From: an uncultured Chloroflexales bacterium
GTDB lineage: Bacteria; Chloroflexota; Chloroflexia; Chloroflexales; Chloroflexaceae
Assembly: GCA_937967405.1 (NCBI GenBank)
Contig: CALCJV010000035.1
Coordinates: 1 to 52,990 of the forward strand
Direction of reading: 5' to 3'
DNA length: 52,990 nucleotides
The first letter of the stretch is position 1; the number at the start of each line of letters is the position of its first letter. Positions 44,066 to 49,762 of the stretch are shown piece by piece. A program made the translations under genes and the position numbers. The notes beneath the pieces are model-generated. The model worked only from the letters and a program-made list of their open reading frames with translations. It was not told the origin of the DNA and did no database searches.

Positions 44066-44094
44066 AGCCTAGCACAGGCGGTGCATTCCGGCAA
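44066..44094 (-). promoter_or_regulatory. Putative promoter of the kinase gene
   Basis: Minus-strand TTGCCG (44094-44089), 17 bp ending in TGC, TAGGCT (44071-44066). Matches are partial. Start near 44059, about 75 bases before the ATG at 43984. Confidence 0.35.
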
Positions 44095-44161
44095 GCCCAG
44101 CCACTGCGAGCCTACATCCTGATACGTATACACGTGCAGGGGAGTTGCAGGCACGAAGGAC

Positions 44162-44170
44162 ATGGTACAA
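44162..44170 (+). promoter_or_regulatory. Extended -10 promoter, probably giving a leaderless message
   Basis: TGG then TACAAT, whose last base is only nine before the ATG at 44179. Transcription would start at or within a base or two of the A of the ATG. No ribosome-binding site could then be transcribed. Confidence 0.5.
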
Positions 44171-44178
44171 TACCGCCT

Positions 44179-45021
44179 ATGAAAACCACGATTACCAGTG
44201 CCGCGAATCCGAAGATCAAGCAGATCCGCGCCCTCCGCCAGCGCAAGGAGCGCGAGCAGTGCGGGGTATTCCTGATCGAGGGCATCCGGATTGTGGGCGA
44301 AGCAGTTCAACTGCACGCCCAGATCGAGACGTTGATCGTCGCGGAGGAGTTGCTCGCTAGCCCCTTTGCCCGCGAGCTAGTCGCCCAGCAGCAGGCGCAC
44401 GGCGTAGCCACGCTGTCTGTCTCGGCGCAAGTGTTCCGCACGCTTTCGCACAAGGATGGGCCCCAAGGCCTTGCGGCGGTGGTGCGCCAACACTGGGAGC
44501 CGCTGAGTGCGGTGCAGCCCACCGGCGAGTTGTGTTGGGTGGCACTGGATGCCGTGCAGGACCCCGGCAATCTTGGGACGATCTTACGCACCAGCGATGC
44601 CGTGGGCAGTGCAGGCATTATCCTTATTGGCGATAGCACCGATCCGTATGATCCGGCGGCGGTGCGAGCCAGTATGGGCGCAATCTTTGCCCAACGGTTG
44701 GTGCGCGTGAGCCTTGCCGAATTTGCCGCATGGCAAGCGCAGCAAGCCCAGCTCGGCGCGGCCGGCTATCGCATCATTGGCGCGGCTGGGCACGCCGCTA
44801 GCGACTATCAGGCGGTGCGCTACCGTGCGCCATTGGTGCTCTGGATGGGCAGCGAACGGCAGGGCTTATCGCCGCAACAGCAGGCTCTGTGCGATCAGTT
44901 GGTCCGCATCCCGATGGTTGGGCGGAGTGATTCGCTGAATGTTGCCGTTGCTACGGCAGTGATCCTGTACGAAATCTTCAATCAGGCGCGGGCTTCACAA
45001 GCGGACTTGCCCTCTGCATAG
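44179..45021 (+). CDS. TrmH/SpoU-family RNA 2'-O-methyltransferase (second copy)
   Basis: A 280-residue SPOUT methyltransferase: N-terminal substrate domain (ITSAANPKIKQIRALRQRKE...GVFLIEGIRI) and knot domain with DAVQDPGNLGTILRTSDA near 141, LVLWMGSERQGLS near 230 and IPMVGRSDSLNVAVATAVIL near 252. It resembles RlmB/TsnR-like rRNA methyltransferases. ATG at 44179 begins the conserved fold; the 15 upstream in-frame codons are not family-like and lie upstream of the predicted transcript start. It differs clearly from the paralogue at 12845-13660. Confidence 0.9.
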   Translation: MKTTITSAANPKIKQIRALRQRKEREQCGVFLIEGIRIVGEAVQLHAQIETLIVAEELLASPFARELVAQQQAHGVATLSVSAQVFRTLSHKDGPQGLAAVVRQHWEPLSAVQPTGELCWVALDAVQDPGNLGTILRTSDAVGSAGIILIGDSTDPYDPAAVRASMGAIFAQRLVRVSLAEFAAWQAQQAQLGAAGYRIIGAAGHAASDYQAVRYRAPLVLWMGSERQGLSPQQQALCDQLVRIPMVGRSDSLNVAVATAVILYEIFNQARASQADLPSA

Positions 45022-45028
45022 AAGGGGA

Positions 45029-45055
45029 CTCCCGCAGGGGGGAGACCTGCGGGAG
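45029..45055. other. 10-bp hairpin between convergent methyltransferase and htpX
   Basis: CTCCCGCAGG and CCTGCGGGAG form a perfect stem around GGGGAGA. No T tract on either side. Probable shared 3'-end hairpin. Confidence 0.5.
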
Positions 45056-45091
45056 GGAGGGGTATGCATCGGAGAGATTTCTGCGTATCAG

Positions 45092-45964
45092 TTAGGCAAG
45101 CACAGGAGTACCGTTCATTGCCCGCAAGCGGTTGATCCGCTCGGCAGTGTTGGGGTGGGTGCTAAACAGCCCCGCGATGCCGCCCCCGTGCAAGGGATTG
45201 ATGATGTACTGGTGGGCCGCACCCGGGTTGACCTGCATCACCATATGGTTGTTGGCATTCTCTAGCTTCTCTAGGGCGCGAGCCAGCGGCAACGGGTCGC
45301 CAAGAATGCGTGCACCTTCGGCATCGGCTCCAAATTCACGGGTGCGCGAGATTGCCATTTGCACGATCATTGCAGCAATTGGGGCAACAATAATCATCAG
45401 CATCCCAGCAAACAGCTCACCCAAACCACCGCCGTCATCCTCATCGCCGCCGCTGAACATTCCGAAGATCGCCGACCACATCGCCATATCCGCAATCATC
45501 GCAATGGCTCCTGCAATCGTTGCCGCAATGCTCGAAATCAGCGTATCACGGTTCTTGATGTGCGCTAGCTCGTGGGCCATTACGCCCGCCAGTTCATCAC
45601 GGGTGAGCATTTGCATAATGCCGGTGGTTGCGGCAACGACTCCATCGTTGGGCCCACGCCCAGTTGCAAAGGCATTCGGCACGGGGTCATCAATGATAGC
45701 TACACGCGGCTTGGGCATGTTCGCCCGTATCGCCAGCTCCTCAACCATACGGTGCAATTCGGGAGCCTCTTCCGGCGTGACTTCTTGTGCGCCACTCATC
45801 TTCAGGGCAATCGCGGCGGAGAACCACCACGCGCCCATGTTCATGGCAATCGCAAACACAAAGGCAATGATCATGCCGAATGTTCCACCAATCAAGCCAC
45901 CAATCAACACGACCATGCCGGTCAAGGTGGCGAGTAAGAGGGTTGTTTTCATTGCGTTCCACAT
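45092..45964 (-). CDS. htpX: Membrane-bound zinc metalloprotease HtpX
   Basis: A 290-residue M48-family protease that degrades damaged membrane proteins. Two N-terminal spans (LLLATLTGMVVLIGGLIG and MIIAFVFAIAMNMGAWWF), then the zinc motif HELAHIKNRD near residue 135, two more spans near 155-215, and the third ligand region SRTREFGADAEGAR. The ATG at 45964 begins the usual MWNAMKT start; the frame upstream is not protease-like. The promoter and leader are unusual (twin palindromes, two strong hairpins). In other bacteria htpX belongs to envelope or heat stress responses. Confidence 0.95.
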   Translation of the reverse strand: MWNAMKTTLLLATLTGMVVLIGGLIGGTFGMIIAFVFAIAMNMGAWWFSAAIALKMSGAQEVTPEEAPELHRMVEELAIRANMPKPRVAIIDDPVPNAFATGRGPNDGVVAATTGIMQMLTRDELAGVMAHELAHIKNRDTLISSIAATIAGAIAMIADMAMWSAIFGMFSGGDEDDGGGLGELFAGMLMIIVAPIAAMIVQMAISRTREFGADAEGARILGDPLPLARALEKLENANNHMVMQVNPGAAHQYIINPLHGGGIAGLFSTHPNTAERINRLRAMNGTPVLA

Positions 45965-46024
45965 TTTGATCACCACACTTTCTTTGAACTCTATCAGCAA
46001 TATCTCGTTATGGTTACATCGGTC

Positions 46025-46063
46025 ACGGCGTGCAAGGCAGCCACACAAAACCTTACACGCCGT
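46025..46063 (-). promoter_or_regulatory. Strong hairpin in the htpX leader
   Basis: Minus-strand ACGGCGTG-T-AAGG pairs with CCTT-G-CACGCCGT (13 pairs, one T-G) around a 13-base loop. It lies about 60 bases before the start codon and does not cover the ribosome site, so it is more likely a stability or regulator site than a simple thermometer. Confidence 0.5.
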
Positions 46064-46097
46064 CCATCCACCCAGTATCTGTATCTGTGTATGCAGC

Positions 46098-46117
46098 CTA
46101 GTGGCTTGTGCCACTAG
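46098..46117 (-). promoter_or_regulatory. 5'-terminal hairpin of the htpX message
   Basis: CTAGTGGC, ACAA, GCCACTAG: a perfect 8-bp stem on a 4-base loop, starting within a few bases of the predicted transcription start (about 46120). Confidence 0.55.
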
Positions 46118-46126
46118 CGTGAGTCC

Positions 46127-46192
46127 AGTATAACGAATGCCTTGACATTCTGTTAGGGGAAGCTATCCCAATCTTGGATGGGAAGTTTCCCC
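46127..46192 (-). promoter_or_regulatory. htpX promoter with twin GGGAA-TTCCC palindromes
   Basis: Minus strand: GGGAAACTTCCC (46191-46180), 10 bp, GGGATAGCTTCCC (46169-46157), 24 bp, TATACT (46132-46127). No -35 matches consensus; the inner palindrome sits just upstream of where it would be. The same design occurs at 48733-48798. Confidence 0.6.
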
Positions 46193-46226
46193 GTTGGTGC
46201 TAGGGATGATTGGTCTACCTTTTCCA

Positions 46227-48467
46227 TCAAGGTTGGACAGCGGGTGTGCCGACAGCAGGCTCAGCCGCGCTGACAGAAACCGGTGCATGCTGGGCTGCAT
46301 CGGCACTATCAGTCAGGGCGGTGTTGATGATCATCACGGGGCAGTGCGCGTGGCGCAGCAGCCGATCCACCCGCGAGCCGAGATACAGCCGCTCAGAGCC
46401 GGAGCGCACCTTCGTCCCGAGAATGATCAGGTCGGCTTCGATGTTGCGGGCCGTACTCAAGATCGCTGCCACCGGATCAGGTGCAATCACCACATCCGCA
46501 TCCACGCGCACGCCCAGCGATGTCCCCTGCCCCTGCAACTCGCTGACCACCTGCTGCGCGATCTGCACCTGCTCGCGTTCGGCGGCATCCGGCTCTTGGG
46601 CATAGCTCATCGGATCAGGTACAACCACTTTCAGCACAGTTACTGTAGCATCGGCGTAGCCCCCTAGCGCAAAGCCCAACTGCGCGGCGCGGCGGGCTGC
46701 GAGTGAGCCATTGGTGGGAACTAGCAGGCGGCGCGGTTGCCAGCCCTGCGGCAGTTCCTGCCCCCGCACCACAATCGCCGGACACGGCGCAAAGCGCACC
46801 ACGTAATCAATCAATGGACCAAACAGAACATTGCTACCAGAGCCGCCTTCAGGCGCACCCATCACCAGCAAATCATACGTTTTGCCTGCTTCTTCCAGAA
46901 TCGCCGTTTCAGGGCGACTGCCGATCACCACCTTCTTCTGCACATGATGTTGCGCGAAGTGCTGCGCGATCTGCTCCAGAAAGGCGGTTGCCCGTGCTTT
47001 CTCATCCGGCAGCACCACGCTCAGCAAGGTCACGTTCAGCTTGCGCTCACCGGCCAACCGCGCCAGCACGGCCGCCTCAATTGCCTGCGCCGCGCTAGGG
47101 TGGGCATCCTCGCGCAAGCGTACCGGAACCAGCACCCGTTGCGCCGATGCCACCGGATTGCCGCGCAGCCGCTCGGCGTGGGCCAGCCGCTCGCGCTCCT
47201 CTGGCGTAATGGGGATGCGCGACAGTGTCAGGCGGAGCAGGCTCGGCACCATCAGTGAGGTGACAATCGCCACAACCACAATGATCGAGAAGACATCTTG
47301 GGTCAGCAAGCCGAGCGACAAGCCAATCGAAGCAATGATGATCTCGACTGCGCCGCGTGCATTCAGGGCCACCCCGAAGCTCATCGCCGTCCAGTGATCG
47401 CTGCCCGATAGCACCCGTGCGCCAGCATACGCGCCAACGATTTTGCCAATACAGGCTACGGCAAGAAAGAGCATCCCAAACATAAACAGGCGTGGCTCGG
47501 CGAGGCTGAGCAAGCTGACCTTCAAGCCCGCAACGGCAAAGAAGATTGGCGCAAAGATGCCCAACGCCACACTCTCTAGGGTGTGGATCACGTCACGCGG
47601 CAGGGTCGGCATCTGCCCAAGCAGAATGCCAATCGCAAACGCTCCGATGATAGCTTCGAGGTGCAACGCCTGCGAGAGTGCGCCCCACGCAAAGGTCAGC
47701 ACCACAATCGTAGACAGCACTGCGTCGCGGCTCTGGAGGCGATCCTGCGCCCACGCAATTGAGCGTTGCACCAGCCACCGCCCAAAGGTGGCACTCAGGA
47801 TCACAAAAGCCACCACGCTCAACACCGATTGCAGCACGCCCCAGACGGTGAGTGCGCCGCCTGCCGCCACGCCCACGAGGATCGAGAGCATCGTCCACGC
47901 GGTAATATCGTCAATCATGGCCGAAGCCATAATTACTTGCCCCACGTCGCGGCGCAGCATATTTAGGTCAATCAAGACTTTGGCAATCACGGCAATCGCT
48001 GAGATTGCCAGCGCAACGCCAACAAACAAGGCGAAGATCATGCGCTGCTGCGGGTCTACCAGAAAATCTTCGGGCAGCAGCATGCCCAGCGTAAAGCCCA
48101 GCGCGAAGGGCAGCACCAAGCCGCCTGCGGCCGTGCCAATGGCGGTGCGAGCGTGCCGCCGGATCAGTCCGGTGTCTATCTCCAAGCCCGTAACCAGCAG
48201 CATAAACATTACCCCAATCAGGGCAACCAGTTCGAGCAGATAGCCTTGCACCTCGTTTTGGGGAATGACCCACATGCCGATGGCCGGAAACAGGCCCGCT
48301 AGGAGCGACGGTCCAAGAATAATCCCCGCGCCAATTTCACCCACCACCGATGGCTGCCCAATCCGTTGCGCGAGTTCGCCGCCGAGCCGCGCTGCCGCAA
48401 GCAGGACAGCAACTTGGATCACCAAATGCAAAATGTCGTAGTGCGACGCACCAGTAAATACATCCAT
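46227..48467 (-). CDS. Cation/H+ antiporter (CPA2) fused to two UspA domains
   Basis: A 746-residue protein. Residues 10-425 form an antiporter of 12-13 spans, beginning LVIQVAVLLAAARLGGELAQ, with GEIGAGIILGPSLLA near 43, SAMIDDITAWTML near 183 (paired Asp in the ion site) and NARGAVEIIIAS near 366. Residues about 440-575 and 580-720 are universal-stress-protein folds (LLVMGAPEGGSGSNVLFGPL, LIILGTKVRSGSERLYLGSR), both with the ATP-binding Gly pattern. It probably exchanges Na+ or K+ for H+, with the Usp parts sensing nucleotide or stress. ATG at 48467 follows AGGAGGGG. It has a leader of about 260 bases. Confidence 0.92.
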   Translation of the reverse strand: MDVFTGASHYDILHLVIQVAVLLAAARLGGELAQRIGQPSVVGEIGAGIILGPSLLAGLFPAIGMWVIPQNEVQGYLLELVALIGVMFMLLVTGLEIDTGLIRRHARTAIGTAAGGLVLPFALGFTLGMLLPEDFLVDPQQRMIFALFVGVALAISAIAVIAKVLIDLNMLRRDVGQVIMASAMIDDITAWTMLSILVGVAAGGALTVWGVLQSVLSVVAFVILSATFGRWLVQRSIAWAQDRLQSRDAVLSTIVVLTFAWGALSQALHLEAIIGAFAIGILLGQMPTLPRDVIHTLESVALGIFAPIFFAVAGLKVSLLSLAEPRLFMFGMLFLAVACIGKIVGAYAGARVLSGSDHWTAMSFGVALNARGAVEIIIASIGLSLGLLTQDVFSIIVVVAIVTSLMVPSLLRLTLSRIPITPEERERLAHAERLRGNPVASAQRVLVPVRLREDAHPSAAQAIEAAVLARLAGERKLNVTLLSVVLPDEKARATAFLEQIAQHFAQHHVQKKVVIGSRPETAILEEAGKTYDLLVMGAPEGGSGSNVLFGPLIDYVVRFAPCPAIVVRGQELPQGWQPRRLLVPTNGSLAARRAAQLGFALGGYADATVTVLKVVVPDPMSYAQEPDAAEREQVQIAQQVVSELQGQGTSLGVRVDADVVIAPDPVAAILSTARNIEADLIILGTKVRSGSERLYLGSRVDRLLRHAHCPVMIINTALTDSADAAQHAPVSVSAAEPAVGTPAVQP

Positions 48468-48689
48468 TGCAACCCCTCCTGTTTTGCTTTCAAGCTGTGT
48501 GAATTTCCAATGTTGGGCTGATTGCGTACCAACGGCGTGCGGTAGGCATGCGCGGAAACAGGAGCCTGTGCCGCTGCACCCACCACATCCATATTTGGTC
48601 GAGCCATTCAGCCGGAAAGAAACCGTCGTGCTTCAGCCAGATCAAGCTGGACTGCTCCCCAGAAAAGCCAAGCGGGGACTTCGCTGCAC

Positions 48690-48725
48690 TAGCCCACTGT
48701 AGGGGATACAGGCTGTGTTGGGCTA
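48690..48725 (-). promoter_or_regulatory. 5'-terminal stem-loop of the antiporter message
   Basis: Minus-strand TAGCCCA (48725-48719) pairs with TGGGCTA (48696-48690), enclosing a second perfect hairpin, CTGTA-TCCCC-TACAG. The outer stem begins at the predicted start of transcription (about 48726). The rest of the leader (48468-48689) holds nothing else I recognise. Confidence 0.5.
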
Positions 48726-48732
48726 CATTAGC

Positions 48733-48798
48733 AGTATAGCAAGATTCTGGCGATAGGTATAGGGAAGGGTTCCCTGTTGAGATTAGGGAAGTTTCCCA
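48733..48798 (-). promoter_or_regulatory. Antiporter promoter with twin GGGAA-TTCCC palindromes
   Basis: Minus strand: GGGAAACTTCCC (48797-48786), 11 bp, GGGAACCCTTCCC (48774-48762), 23 bp, TATACT (48738-48733) with TGC before it. The distance from the start of the outer element to the -10 is 60 bases, exactly as at htpX. Confidence 0.65.
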
Positions 48799-48831
48799 CA
48801 GACTTGGGGGAGATCAGGATGAGTGCGGAAG

Positions 48832-48863
48832 GGGCGAGCCACGCCCAATATTGCGGCTCGCCC
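48832..48863 (-). other. 9-bp hairpin after the Yip1-family gene
   Basis: GGGCGAGCC with GGCTCGCCC around 14 bases, 9 bases after the Yip1-family stop. Followed by CTTCC rather than a T run. Probable 3'-end hairpin, upstream of the antiporter promoter. Confidence 0.45.
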
Positions 48864-48871
48864 GTGCGTGC

Positions 48872-49576
48872 TCAGCTTGCACTGCCGACGGCTGCGACGA
48901 GTGCGAAGAGCAAGCCGATCATGATGCACAACAAGAGGATCACGAAGAGCAATGGGATGAACCATGCAATGGCCGCATTGGTGGTACTAATGCGGGCTGA
49001 TTCACGGATGCCAATCACGCTGCTGATCGCACCGAGTACAAATACGGCCAAGCCACCGAGACAGGGCACGATGCCGACTAACTGAAAGATGGAGGTATGC
49101 CCAAACACGCGCATCATTTTGCCGGTGGTGGCTTCACCACTGAAGAAGGCGTTGGTGATGAACGCATAGATCGCACTGCCAATCACCCACCCGATCAAGG
49201 CGAAGATCGGGCTAGTGAACGCAGACAGGAAGGCTAAGCCGAGGCCCAACCCGCCAAGTGCTGCAATTGAGCTAGCTGGGTCTAGGTCTAACTCGCCGAG
49301 AAGCTGTTGGATGTCTGGGTCTTGCAATGCACTCAGGTATTGCGGGACTGAAAGCAAGCCACTGATAAACCCACCTACAACGGAGATGATCACGATGATT
49401 AAGCCAGCCGTCATCGTCGCATCTTGATCTTCGGCAATCTCGCGGTACATTTCTGGCTTGAAGGTGATGATGCCTTGCAAGCGTTCGATCAGGCTGTGTT
49501 TAACTGGGCTAGGGTCGTAGCCGCCATAGCTACCGTAGCTGGCATTTGGATCATAATTACCGCCGTATTCACTCAT
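48872..49576 (-). CDS. Yip1-family membrane protein
   Basis: A 234-residue membrane protein. A polar Gly/Tyr/Ser-rich start (NYDPNASYGSYGGYDPSP) is followed by the Yip1-type opening (SLIERLQGIITFKPEMYREI) and five spans beginning near 57, 107, 127, 165 and 205. Bacterial Yip1-domain proteins have no settled function. ATG at 49576 follows AAAGGAG. It lies between leuS and the antiporter, all on the same strand. Confidence 0.8.
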   Translation of the reverse strand: MSEYGGNYDPNASYGSYGGYDPSPVKHSLIERLQGIITFKPEMYREIAEDQDATMTAGLIIVIISVVGGFISGLLSVPQYLSALQDPDIQQLLGELDLDPASSIAALGGLGLGLAFLSAFTSPIFALIGWVIGSAIYAFITNAFFSGEATTGKMMRVFGHTSIFQLVGIVPCLGGLAVFVLGAISSVIGIRESARISTTNAAIAWFIPLLFVILLLCIMIGLLFALVAAVGSAS

Positions 49577-49762
49577 TTGTTACTCCTTTGTGGGCTAGGC
49601 GGCCCGCGCCGCATTGCTTCCCGTTTCGTGCTGCCATGCTTTCCGAGTGCCTCGTGCTGCTGCTAGGAGGCACAGCTTGGGGCAGCGGTTGCAATCGCTG
49701 GCGGGGTTGGTTTGCTGCTACCCCTTGACTACGCCCTATACCTTCCCCATCGCCGTATCGCC

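Noticed and set aside
45132-46133. 333-codon open frame opposite htpX
   Set aside because: htpX has full family motifs on the other strand; the opposite frame is Ile/Ser/Pro-rich with no sensible domain.
47443-48243. 266-codon plus-strand open frame opposite the antiporter
   Set aside because: Mirror of a membrane protein gene; composition unlike a real protein.
48419-48607. Small open frame in the antiporter leader
   Set aside because: It overlaps the antiporter start and lacks a ribosome site; I treat the region as an untranslated leader, though a leader peptide cannot be excluded.
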